Shown here in pieces: positions 1 through 5,301 of a stretch of DNA of 16,440 nt. This DNA comes from an uncultured Peptococcaceae bacterium. Its GTDB lineage: Bacteria; Bacillota; Peptococcia; Peptococcales; Peptococcaceae. Each line of letters starts with the position of its first letter. Positions within the stretch are counted from its first letter, which is position 1. Both the position numbers and the translations under genes were made by a program. The stretch is taken from positions 1 to 16,440 of the forward strand of contig CABUKW010000055.1 in assembly GCA_902492275.1 (NCBI GenBank). The letters run 5' to 3'. The notes under the pieces were generated by a model. It worked only from the letters and a program-made list of their open reading frames with translations. It searched no databases and was not told where the DNA came from.

Positions 1-411
1 AGTCAGGACACTTCCCTTTGTCCTCTCTGGACTGGCCGTTTGGAAGTCTCCAGACACTTCCTTTTGTCCAGTCTGCAATGGCCGTACATAAATTAACCAA
101 GGACGGCACATGCCTTGCCGTTTCCGTTCTACCAGATTTGCTGCTTCTAATTCTTTTAACATACGTGTTGTACTTTTATTAGAACAACCAAAATCCTCCA
201 TGATTTCATTCTGCGTATAGATAATATAGGTCTGTCCTGTCTCGTCTTTCCAGCCGTTTTTCTGCGATAACTGCATACGGTCTAAAAACAGACAATACAA
301 CAGCCGCGCTTCCAGGGAAATGGCTTGATATTGCTTATCCTTTAGCAGTTGTTTGGGTAGTTGGTAGAAGGTGTATGCTTGTTCTTGTCCTTTATCATAT
401 GCGGTCGTCAT
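1..411 (-). CDS. repA: Replication initiator protein A (RepA_N family), N-terminal part, cut by window edge
   Basis: The reading frame is open from ATG at 411 to the window edge (137 codons seen); the rest lies to the left. The protein matches the RepA_N initiator pattern: an N-terminal FYQLPKQLLKD stretch (about residues 15-25), then LEARLLYCLFLDRMQLS and NGW (about 33-54), YIIYTQNEIMEDFGCSNKST (about 61-80) as a winged-helix DNA-binding core, and LVERKRQG (about 91-98). Family members bind an origin, often inside their own gene, and start replication of plasmids, phage-plasmids and some integrated elements of Bacillota. A G-rich Shine-Dalgarno site (GGGGGG) precedes the ATG, and the gene begins 15 bases after the ComK-like stop, so the two are probably one transcript. 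From about residue 113 the sequence is a low-similarity linker rich in Lys, Ser and Thr, carrying the 46-bp DNA repeats. Family assignment is fairly secure; whether the protein is intact cannot be seen. Confidence 0.85.
   Translation of the reverse strand, partial: MTTAYDKGQEQAYTFYQLPKQLLKDKQYQAISLEARLLYCLFLDRMQLSQKNGWKDETGQTYIIYTQNEIMEDFGCSNKSTTRMLKELEAANLVERKRQGMCRPWLIYVRPLQTGQKEVSGDFQTASPERTKGSVLT
7..90. repeat. Two tandem 46-bp iteron-like repeats inside repA
   Basis: Two copies begin at 7 and 53. The first 17 bases (GACACTTCC, then C or T, then TTTGTCC) differ at one position, and a second block (TCTG...TGGCCGT) is also conserved. Each copy starts with a dyad: GGACA or AGACA, eight bases, then TGTCC. 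The 46-base period is not a multiple of three, so the copies encode different peptides and the conservation is at DNA level. RepA_N origins are known to lie within the rep gene, so these are candidate RepA binding sites. More copies may lie beyond the left edge. Confidence 0.6.
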
Positions 412-426
412 ATTGCCGCCCCCCTT

Positions 427-936
427 TTATAAAATGCAGCTTAAACAGCGTTCCAGTTCTGCGGCCAGTCGCAAATTTTGTCGCACAGTGCGCAAGCTGT
501 CCATAATAATCATATTATGATGATTTTTTAATATAACATTTGTATCGTTATTATATTGATAAGTCCTTTTTACTTTTGACAATACAATATAACCGTCAAC
601 AGCGTGATTATGGTTTACTGTCTGACGTGCTTTTACCGGCACCAAGCAAAAGCCATCCTCCAAAATTAACGGTAAACGCCGCTGCTGACGGTAGCCCAAC
701 TGCTGCATCATCCATCGGCTTTGTTGCAGCAAAATGGCTTTACTGCTGCGCCGATAGCTTAGCAAGTCATCTAAAACCCAAGATAATTGCGCCGCTATCT
801 GCTCCACGCTGCCGTCATCATACAGTATTTGACAGCCGTTTGCCCCATCTGGTAGATAAACAGGCATGATAGCGCAAATATCGCGCCAATCGGTTTTATA
901 ACGTGGCAACTGCCACATGCTATGTTCGCTTTTCAT
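427..936 (-). CDS. ComK-like transcription factor (tentative)
   Basis: A 169-aa protein. Its C-terminal half resembles the ComK family (competence master regulator of Bacillus) in order and spacing: a short LPLIL strand, CLVPVKAR (compare FLFPT in ComK), GYIVLSKVKRTY, NVILKNHHNMII and a final RTVRQNLRLAAEL helix matching the NQxxRxxxL end of ComK. The N-terminal part (AIMPVYLPDGANG) also fits. This is pattern matching from memory, not a search, so the assignment is tentative. I chose ATG at 936, preceded by AAAGGAG with a rather long 12-base gap. A longer frame from TTG at 1002 would start inside the terminator stem-loop of the preceding gene and is unlikely. The gene lies between an antirepressor and repA and stops 15 bases before repA, which suggests a role in controlling replication or the element rather than competence. 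If not ComK-like, it is an unknown mobile-element protein. Confidence 0.55.
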   Translation of the reverse strand: MKSEHSMWQLPRYKTDWRDICAIMPVYLPDGANGCQILYDDGSVEQIAAQLSWVLDDLLSYRRSSKAILLQQSRWMMQQLGYRQQRRLPLILEDGFCLVPVKARQTVNHNHAVDGYIVLSKVKRTYQYNNDTNVILKNHHNMIIMDSLRTVRQNLRLAAELERCLSCIL

Positions 937-970
937 AAATACAAATGGCTCCTTTCCTAAAATATGTATG

Positions 971-1025
971 AAAAAACTCGTATCCCTGCAATTTATATCC
1001 AACTTGTCAAGGATACGAGTTTTTG
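971..1025 (-). terminator. Rho-independent terminator of the antirepressor gene
   Basis: A perfect 14-bp inverted repeat (972-985 with 1011-1024; arm AAAAACTCGTATCC) has a 25-base loop. On the minus strand the descending arm runs into six T. It begins nine bases after the antirepressor stop codon. The loop contains TTGACA (minus strand, 1010-1005), but no good -10 follows at the right distance, so I do not call a promoter there. Confidence 0.85.
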
Positions 1026-1032
1026 CTAATTA

Positions 1033-1782
1033 CTAATTAATAAATTGTCGGAAATGCTCTACAAAATACTGTTGTCCTTTGCCTGTTACTTTGGGGGTGC
1101 GGGACAACCGCACGCCCCGCGGATTGATGACAGCACTTTGATTAATCTCAAATAATCCCATGTCCATGCTGTATTGGGTTGGCATATTGCGGCGGCAGCC
1201 GCTTTTCATTAAATAACCGTTTTTTCTCAAATATTCAAACAAGCGGTTTTGACCGATTTCCACTCCATTTTGACGTAAAATCTTAGCCAAATCGCCCACC
1301 AAAATGGTAGACTTACTAGCCGTCACAGCATCAGCGTATTGCACCTTTGGTAAGCACTCGGCTAGTTGCTGCTCTGCCGCCAGCCGCTTTTGCCGCTCGT
1401 CTTGCAGCGCGGTAAAAGCGGATAATGCTAAATCGGGATTGTCCAGTAACGTGTCTGTGGCATACATGCCTGTTCTGCGGATGGCGGGCAGCACATCCTC
1501 GCATATCCAGTTTTCAAACCGCGCCGCGTTTGGCAACTCCGATTTCAGGACTAACCGATATACATCGCTTTCGGAAATAAATTTTATATTTTGTGGGCCG
1601 CCATTCGTAGGGATTCGATATTTTGCAGACCCCTTACAATGGGCCGCAATTGCATCAGCAGGTCGTTTATACCCTAATGCCCTTGCTATATCCGTTCCGC
1701 AAAATAATACCTGACCATTTTCTTGCAAAGTCCTCACTGTACCAAATTCTGTGTTTACAAACAATCGCATTTCTGTTGTCAT
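1033..1782 (-). CDS. Phage antirepressor, BRO-N plus KilAC (ANT) domains
   Basis: A 249-aa protein with two recognisable domains. Residues about 5-105 are a BRO-N domain: VRTLQENGQVLFCGTDIARALGYKRP, the FISESDVYRLVLKSELPNA block and FENWICEDVLPAIRRTGMY. Residues about 125-245 are a KilAC/ANT DNA-binding domain with LRQNGVEIGQNRLFEYLRKN, PTQYSMDMGLFEI and a closing VTGKGQQYFVEHF. This layout is typical of phage antirepressors, which relieve a CI-like repressor or bind DNA directly. The ATG at 1782 has AAAGGAG 11 bases upstream. It follows the 59-aa gene after 39 bases and shares its promoter at 2123-2151. A strong terminator follows. The target repressor is not obvious; the XRE protein at 4641-4886 is one candidate. 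Confidence 0.93.
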   Translation of the reverse strand: MTTEMRLFVNTEFGTVRTLQENGQVLFCGTDIARALGYKRPADAIAAHCKGSAKYRIPTNGGPQNIKFISESDVYRLVLKSELPNAARFENWICEDVLPAIRRTGMYATDTLLDNPDLALSAFTALQDERQKRLAAEQQLAECLPKVQYADAVTASKSTILVGDLAKILRQNGVEIGQNRLFEYLRKNGYLMKSGCRRNMPTQYSMDMGLFEINQSAVINPRGVRLSRTPKVTGKGQQYFVEHFRQFIN

Positions 1783-1821
1783 AACTGTCCTCTCCTTTGT
1801 ACTAAAAAAATTTGTGTATGC

Positions 1822-2001
1822 TTAACTAAAAAATAACTGCTCCCGCCTGGCCTGGTCTTGCTCCACAATGCGTTCTATATCATCGTAAAGTTCATAGATT
1901 TCATCCATCAAAGCGTAAATTTTATTGTAACATTCCTCGATTGCCAATTCATCCGCTGCACTTAACGGCCTATAGTGTTCAAATCCAAACCAATTTTCCA
2001 T
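1822..2001 (-). CDS. Small acidic protein of unknown function, 59 aa
   Basis: A 59-codon frame from ATG at 2001 to TAA at 1822, with AAAAGGAG nine bases before the start. The protein is acidic and probably helical, with a run of Asp/Glu/Tyr/Ile (ALMDEIYELYDDIERIV, about residues 30-46) that could form a short coiled coil. I recognise no family. It is the first gene behind the strong promoter at 2123-2151 and lies 39 bases upstream of the antirepressor. Its 5' leader closely resembles that of the antirepressor (ACACAAAT, an A/T stretch, TAGTA, then AAAGGAG). Small acidic proteins beside phage regulators are sometimes protein or DNA-mimic inhibitors, but nothing here shows that. The start, ribosome binding site and promoter make it a credible gene. 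Confidence 0.7.
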   Translation of the reverse strand: MENWFGFEHYRPLSAADELAIEECYNKIYALMDEIYELYDDIERIVEQDQARREQLFFS

Positions 2002-2096
2002 GTTTCCAGTCTCCTTTTACTATAAATATTTGTGTAAGAGGACAAAATACTATACATTACAACATCCTATTTATTCCTAAAAGTCTAAATATGTTC

Positions 2097-2112
2097 AGGA
2101 ATTACAATTCCT
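2097..2112. promoter_or_regulatory. Palindromic operator candidate at the transcription start
   Basis: AGGAATT-AC-AATTCCT is a perfect palindrome with 7-bp arms. It lies 10-25 bases downstream of the -10 at 2123-2128, covering about +4 to +19 of the transcript. This is where a repressor would block the promoter. It shares the AGGAA/TTCCT core with the inverted repeat at 2157-2187. Confidence 0.45.
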
Positions 2113-2122
2113 ATTTTTCTTT

Positions 2123-2151
2123 ATCATACCTGAATTTCCTTCATTTGTCAA
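2123..2151 (-). promoter_or_regulatory. Sigma-A promoter of the 59-aa gene and antirepressor
   Basis: On the minus strand, TTGACA (2151-2146) is followed by 17 bases and TATGAT (2128-2123). This is a consensus -35 with a one-mismatch -10 at ideal spacing. The leader to the ATG at 2001 is about 115 bases. Confidence 0.85.
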
Positions 2152-2156
2152 TCCTT

Positions 2157-2187
2157 TTTAGGAAATATTTTCTAGCTATTTCCTAAA
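2157..2187. promoter_or_regulatory. 11-bp inverted repeat between amidase stop and promoter
   Basis: TTTAGGAAATA and TATTTCCTAAA form perfect 11-bp arms around a 9-base spacer. The repeat starts right after the amidase stop and ends 5 bases before the -35 of the next promoter. No T-tract follows it on the minus strand, so a classical terminator is unlikely. A second regulator site upstream of the promoter, or a transcript-end hairpin, fits better. Confidence 0.5.
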
Positions 2188-2724
2188 TTAGCCAAAATAT
2201 TGAACAATCCCTTCGGCGATAGCTGCCGCCGCACGCTGCTGCCACTGGCTGTTAAGCAAAAATTTTTCTTCTATGGGATTGCTCAAAAATCCTAACTCTA
2301 CCAAGGCGGCGGGCATGGCCGTTTCTCTTAATACCGCAAAATTAGCCGTTTTTACGCCCCTGTCTGGCAACTGCACAGCTTTCACTATATTTTTTTGTAT
2401 GCTACAGGCTAATTGATAGCCTTTACTAGCTTTGCCATAGGCAAAAGTTTCCGTACCCGTCGCCGCTTTATTCGCGGCGGCGTTACAATGGATGGACACA
2501 AAGGCTGCCGCCTTTGCTTTGTTTGCTGCTCTCGCCCGTTCACTGGCCAATATCCGCACATCATTTGTACGGCTGTAGCAGACTGCAAAGCCCCGCGCTG
2601 TCAACGCTTGACCTAGCTGCATGGCTACCGATAGCACAATATCCTTTTCTTTTGCCTTTAGCCCTACCGCGCCGGGGTCTTTGCCGCCGTGTCCCGCGTC
2701 TAGGAAAATCAGTTGTTTGCTCAT
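2188..2724 (-). CDS. N-acetylmuramoyl-L-alanine amidase (Amidase_3), endolysin-like
   Basis: A 178-aa single-domain amidase that cuts the bond between N-acetylmuramic acid and L-alanine in peptidoglycan. Zinc-site residues are in place: His12 in FLDAGHGGKDPGA, Glu26 in KAKEKDI and His79 in VSIHCNA, with the catalytic Glu142 in ALVELGFLSN. There is no signal peptide and no cell-wall-binding repeat. Export therefore probably depends on the holin, whose stop it overlaps by four bases (ATGA), which indicates translational coupling. It is last in the cassette. The length fits a bare Amidase_3 domain. It could serve phage lysis, release of another cargo, or wall remodelling; the sequence alone does not decide between these. 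Confidence 0.93.
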   Translation of the reverse strand: MSKQLIFLDAGHGGKDPGAVGLKAKEKDIVLSVAMQLGQALTARGFAVCYSRTNDVRILASERARAANKAKAAAFVSIHCNAAANKAATGTETFAYGKASKGYQLACSIQKNIVKAVQLPDRGVKTANFAVLRETAMPAALVELGFLSNPIEEKFLLNSQWQQRAAAAIAEGIVQYFG

Positions 2725-3194
2725 TGCCTGCCCCCTTTATTGGTTTCCAACAAGTCAGCCGCCACCTGCAAGCCATTTGTCAACACCGCTGGCACGGCCA
2801 CGCCAATTTGCACTAGGTTTTCGACAATGCTTCGCGCTTCATTAACTGCTAAACTGGCCAGCACAAACCAGCCCAACAAATCCAAAAACGACAAATCCAC
2901 GCCCAGCACATCAAATCCAAAACGGCCAAACACCGCCGCCGTTGTAAAAGCCACCGCCAATAGCACCCAGTACAGCAGTTTTTTAAGCAAACCTTGCAAG
3001 CCGATTTTGCTGCTTTCCTGCCGCAGCTTGCGGGCCTTATACCACCCTGTTATCCAATCCAACACGTTAAACAGCAGTAAGGCCGCAAACAAATACCAAT
3101 AGGTGCCAAATAAGCCCGTCAATAACAGCACCCAGCCCGATAACAAGCTGTTATAGGCGTTTAGCACCGCACCCATGTCAAAAAAGTGTTTCAT
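2721..3194 (-). CDS. Phage holin, toxin-secretion/phage-lysis family (holin_4_1 type)
   Basis: A 157-aa membrane protein from ATG at 3194, with GGAGAAAAGGAAG just upstream. Hydrophobic segments lie at about residues 19-50, 74-92 and 104-118. Family hallmarks are VLDWITGWYKARK and a following SSKIGLQGLLKK after the first hydrophobic part, and VNEARSIVENLVQIG near residues 118-132. Holins of this group make membrane lesions that let an endolysin reach the wall; relatives (TcdE-like) support toxin export without phage. The frame is open further upstream, but that extension lies inside the preceding gene and lacks a good ribosome binding site. The start overlaps the preceding stop by 17 bases and the end overlaps the amidase by four. 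Confidence 0.88.
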   Translation of the reverse strand: MKHFFDMGAVLNAYNSLLSGWVLLLTGLFGTYWYLFAALLLFNVLDWITGWYKARKLRQESSKIGLQGLLKKLLYWVLLAVAFTTAAVFGRFGFDVLGVDLSFLDLLGWFVLASLAVNEARSIVENLVQIGVAVPAVLTNGLQVAADLLETNKGGRQ

Positions 3195-3720
3195 GTTCTT
3201 CCTTTTCTCCCTTCTCATTTTCGTTGTTTTCGTTTTTTTCCTTGAACCATAGCTTGACAGCCCGCGCAAAGCCTTTGGCCTGCGCTTGCAGCAAAGATAA
3301 GTGGCTATACACATCATCATCAGGCAAATTGCAAACCGTCAGCGCCGCCGGAGCCTGTACCGCTTGCAGCCAGTCTATATTTGCCCCAGCCTGCACCTCG
3401 CGGCGACATAACAGCCGATACCGCCGCGCCTGTTCTTCCAGTAATACCGCCAATCGGCGGCTATCTCCGTAGCGTTGCCAATCGGCAGTAACGGGATGGT
3501 ACACCACACAGCCCACGCCGCCCACGCTGCCAGCAAGCTGCAAGGCCATGTCCGGCTTGCTGGCGTTGCACTGGTCGGCATCCGCGCCGCCTGTCTGCAC
3601 CGCAAAGCCTTGTGCGGTCAAATGTTGTTCCAGATACACCAAAGCCGCCAGACTGCACAAGGCAGCGGCGGCTTCTTGTTGCGCAGCAGCACATACATAG
3701 ATTTTTTCCTGTCTGCTCAC
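3178..3720 (-). CDS. Amidase-fold protein without zinc ligands (probable pseudoenzyme)
   Basis: A 180-aa protein from GTG at 3720, preceded by AAAGGAG six bases upstream. Its layout follows Amidase_3 enzymes: a first strand KIYVCAAAQQE (residues 6-16, where active relatives carry HGG or QEHN), a helix and strand ending GFAVQTG, KPDMALQLAGS (55-65, where the SIHxNA histidine normally sits), a central GDSRRLAVLLEEQ helix, and APAALTVCNLPDDD (123-136, where the LVE glutamate normally sits). All usual zinc and catalytic positions are non-ligand residues. The tail after about residue 160 is a charged Glu/Asn/Lys run. I infer an inactive fold that could bind muropeptide or regulate the true amidase two genes on. 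The family link is by eye, and the protein could be something else. Confidence 0.6.
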   Translation of the reverse strand: MSRQEKIYVCAAAQQEAAAALCSLAALVYLEQHLTAQGFAVQTGGADADQCNASKPDMALQLAGSVGGVGCVVYHPVTADWQRYGDSRRLAVLLEEQARRYRLLCRREVQAGANIDWLQAVQAPAALTVCNLPDDDVYSHLSLLQAQAKGFARAVKLWFKEKNENNENEKGEKEEHETLF

Positions 3721-3756
3721 GCGGCACTCCTTTCTACCGTTTTTTCAAGCTATGCG

Positions 3757-3984
3757 CTAAAACAATTCCTCTACCGTTGTGGTGGTGATGTTGGCCGACT
3801 GTGCCACATCCACCAGATTTCCTTTGCTGTCGCAAACAGTTCCTAAACCGATAATCTCGCTCATAGCATTTAGGACAGTTTCGCCTTCAAGATTGTCTGT
3901 TGGACTGTCCACGCCGACAGTGCGCGTTGTACCACCGTCAGTGTTCGCAAAAATCATATTTAACACCTTTTTAATTGTTTCCAT
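3757..3984 (-). CDS. DUF2922 family protein
   Basis: A 75-aa protein starting METIKKVLNMIFANTDG and ending with an ITTTTVEELF segment, the usual beginning and end of DUF2922. It is predicted to be a small soluble beta/alpha protein, without signal peptide or membrane segment. Function is unknown; from family knowledge it commonly sits beside DUF1659 in Bacillota. I chose ATG at 3984, which has AAAGGGG ten bases upstream. A longer frame from 4008 would include the ribosome binding site and is rejected. It lies 54 bases after DUF1659 and 36 before the amidase-fold gene. The YvrJ-type small protein that often accompanies the pair was not found here. Confidence 0.85.
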   Translation of the reverse strand: METIKKVLNMIFANTDGGTTRTVGVDSPTDNLEGETVLNAMSEIIGLGTVCDSKGNLVDVAQSANITTTTVEELF

Positions 3985-4038
3985 ATCCACATATCCCCTT
4001 TCACACATTCAAAAAACGATTGCAGCTAATTTTTGGGC

Positions 4039-4230
4039 TTATTCACTAATCACTGTAGTATCAATCCGTTCCACACTCTTTACCGTTTTTTCCTGCAAAC
4101 TATTTAACTTTTCCGCTGTCGATAACAGATTGGCGTTCGTTGCTTCTGGATTAAAATTGTTGTAAGTCTTGCTGGTGGTTTTGTCGTCTCCTGCATCGTA
4201 AGTGATTTTTAACTTGGTACTTGCTGGCAT
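4039..4230 (-). CDS. DUF1659 family protein
   Basis: A 63-aa soluble protein. KLKITYDAGDDKTTSKTYNN, then FNPEATNANLL and a terminal ERIDTTVIS match DUF1659, a family of unknown function usually adjacent to DUF2922. Two ATGs are in frame. The one at 4236 lies one base from the AAAGGGG site, too close, while that at 4230 has a seven-base gap and is chosen. It is first in the cassette, about 55 bases below the likely transcription start. The pattern of strands and the final TT-V/I motif resemble the DUF2922 neighbour, so the two may share a fold and possibly form a heteromer. That is inference. Confidence 0.82.
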   Translation of the reverse strand: MPASTKLKITYDAGDDKTTSKTYNNFNPEATNANLLSTAEKLNSLQEKTVKSVERIDTTVISE

Positions 4231-4294
4231 AGGCATTCCCCTTTCGGTTTTTCAACTAACTGTGTTATGGTTTCCTCGTCGCGACTATGAGCAG

Positions 4295-4323
4295 ATTATA
4301 ACAGATATAGAAAAATTATGCAA
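4295..4323 (-). promoter_or_regulatory. Extended -10 promoter of the lysis-type cassette
   Basis: On the minus strand TTGCAT (4323-4318), 17 bases, then TATAAT (4300-4295), preceded by TG one base upstream (TGTTATAAT, extended -10). A T-rich stretch lies just upstream of the -35 and could act as an UP element. A sequence related to the 21-bp repeats (plus strand GAGCAGATTATAACAG, 4289-4304) covers the -10. Confidence 0.8.
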
Positions 4324-4344
4324 AATAGAAAAAACAACAAAAAA

Positions 4345-4407
4345 TGTTATTATTTCTGCTCAAACTGTTATTATTTCTGTCCAAATTGTTATTATTTCTG
4401 CTCATCA
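4345..4407. repeat. Three head-to-tail 21-bp repeats upstream of the cassette promoter
   Basis: Copies start at 4345, 4366 and 4387. All three share the 14-base core TGTTATTATTTCTG; the last seven bases vary (for example CTCAAAC and TCCAAAT). A 21-base period is two helical turns, so a protein would meet each site on the same face of the DNA. They lie about 20-85 bases upstream of the -35. This looks like an activator or cooperative repressor array. Confidence 0.8.
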
Positions 4408-4523
4408 TGCAGAAAATGCACATTTTGAAAAATTGCAGAAATTCGCTATTTTTTTATAATAAGTTTTAATAATCTCAAACTTTTAAAAAGATATGGGCAA
4501 TTTCTGATATTTTTTAGTGAGTT

Positions 4524-4568
4524 TTGCTGTAAAATATGATACCCTTGTAATATGGCTCGCCAGTATCA
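4524..4568 (+). promoter_or_regulatory. Weak promoter and inverted repeat upstream of the XRE gene
   Basis: TTGCTG (4524-4529), 18 bases, TAATAT (4548-4553) is a possible promoter. An inverted repeat TGATAC (4537-4542) and GTATCA (4563-4568) brackets the -10, which would suit autoregulation by the XRE protein. The -35 is poor and other positions are possible. Confidence 0.35.
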
Positions 4569-4640
4569 CCAACTTGTATTTTTCATATGTTTCAACTAAA
4601 CCACAAATATTTTTTATGATAGTGAAAGGAAGAAGTGAGT

Positions 4641-4886
4641 ATGAAATTGTTTATGTATAAAAATGGAGTTAGAAACATCTGCGGCAAAAAAATTCGCGAA
4701 GAACGTAAAAAGCAATCATTATCACAAACCGATTTAGCGAAATTACTGAAAGAACAGGATGTCATAATTGACCAAAAAGCAATGAGCCGTATTGAATTGC
4801 AACAGCGCATTGTGACAGACTTTGAATTAATGGCTTTTGCCAATGCTTTACAAATAAATATGGTAGATTTATTGGAAATTGAATAA
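4641..4886 (+). CDS. XRE-family helix-turn-helix regulator, 81 aa
   Basis: A small single-domain DNA-binding protein. CGKKIREERKKQSLSQTDLAKLL (about residues 14-36) holds helices 1 and 2, DQKAMSRIE (44-52) is the recognition helix, and RIVTDFELMAFANALQINMVDLLE (56-79) closes the domain. This is a common form of phage and chromosomal regulator in Bacillota; it probably binds as a dimer. I chose ATG at 4641, ten bases after AGGA, over GTG at 4635. It is divergent from the lysis-type cassette and upstream of the DUF6809 gene, so it could control either or both. The 59-aa/antirepressor promoter and the DUF6809 promoter share AGGAA/TTCCT inverted repeats, which may be its sites, but that is untested. 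Confidence 0.88.
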   Translation: MKLFMYKNGVRNICGKKIREERKKQSLSQTDLAKLLKEQDVIIDQKAMSRIELQQRIVTDFELMAFANALQINMVDLLEIE

Positions 4887-4928
4887 AAAGGTTATTTAAT
4901 CTGCTTTTTTATCCAAAAACAGCACTAT

Positions 4929-4976
4929 AGTTCCTTGTTACGCAATCGCGACTAAAGTATAGTAATAACAGGAACT
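4929..4976. promoter_or_regulatory. Inverted repeat flanking the DUF6809 promoter
   Basis: AGTTCCT (4929-4935) and AGGAACT (4970-4976) are perfect 7-bp arms. Pairing continues into TGTTA and TAACA with one bulged T. The left arm touches the -35 and the right arm lies about +1 to +13. The AGGAA/TTCCT core matches the sites near 2097-2187. Confidence 0.45.
4935..4963 (+). promoter_or_regulatory. Sigma-A promoter of the DUF6809 gene
   Basis: TTGTTA (4935-4940), 17 bases, TATAGT (4958-4963). Spacing is ideal and each hexamer is close to consensus. It lies about 50 bases upstream of the ATG. Confidence 0.7.
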
Positions 4977-5016
4977 AAATTGCCTTAACAAATTTATACA
5001 CAAAGGAGAAAAAATC

Positions 5017-5283
5017 ATGGAGAACAAAACAACAGTATTAGCAGATTTGTACAATGGTAAAATCGTACCCTACGCCCGCGATAGGTCTGAGCGCGCCAAT
5101 ATCGCGTTTCAGCAATTTCAGCAAAATCGTGATGCGTTTTGCGCCAAGCTGCCCACTGACCTAATGGATGAGTTTGATAAACTAATGGATGAACATACAG
5201 ATTTACTGGCGATTGATGGCGAAGATGACTTTATCTATGGTTTTAAACTAGGCGTTCGTATTATGGAGCAAGTGCAGGATTAA
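5017..5283 (+). CDS. DUF6809 family protein
   Basis: An 88-aa soluble protein. The opening VLADLYNGKIVPYAR and the closing FIYGFKLGVRIMEQV are the typical ends of DUF6809, a small helical family of unknown function found in phages, plasmids and chromosomes of Bacillota. The middle is charged and probably helical. ATG at 5017 has CAAAGGAG eight bases upstream. It has its own promoter and is followed by a strong stem-loop. The leader TACACAAAGGAG resembles those of the 59-aa gene and antirepressor. Nothing in the sequence shows its role. Confidence 0.85.
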   Translation: MENKTTVLADLYNGKIVPYARDRSERANIAFQQFQQNRDAFCAKLPTDLMDEFDKLMDEHTDLLAIDGEDDFIYGFKLGVRIMEQVQD

Positions 5284-5301
5284 ATACTACACAAATAAAA
5301 A

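Larger units (their letters stand above)
4231..4640. other. Divergent intergenic region with regulatory repeats
   Basis: About 410 A/T-rich bases separate the minus-strand lysis-type cassette from the plus-strand XRE gene. They hold the cassette promoter (4295-4323), three tandem 21-bp repeats (4345-4407), a small palindrome AAAATG-CA-CATTTT (about 4414-4427) between two TGCAGAAA copies, and a weak XRE promoter with a TGATAC/GTATCA inverted repeat. No convincing coding frame was seen on either strand. Confidence 0.6.

Noticed and set aside
937..1002. Upstream extension of the ComK-like gene to TTG at 1002
   Set aside because: It would start inside the terminator stem-loop and has no ribosome site; the ATG at 936 has AAAGGAG upstream.
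1005..1010. TTGACA in the loop of the 971-1025 terminator as a promoter for the ComK-like gene and repA
   Set aside because: No acceptable -10 at 16-18 bases; probably chance.
4345..4407. CRISPR-like array
   Set aside because: The 21-bp units abut each other with no unique spacers, and no cas genes are present.
4592..4843. Minus-strand 83-codon frame opposite the XRE gene
   Set aside because: Antisense to a clear helix-turn-helix gene, with no family resemblance.
4885..4910. Terminator after the XRE gene
   Set aside because: AAAAAG/CTTTTTT gives a stem of almost only A-T pairs, too weak to call.
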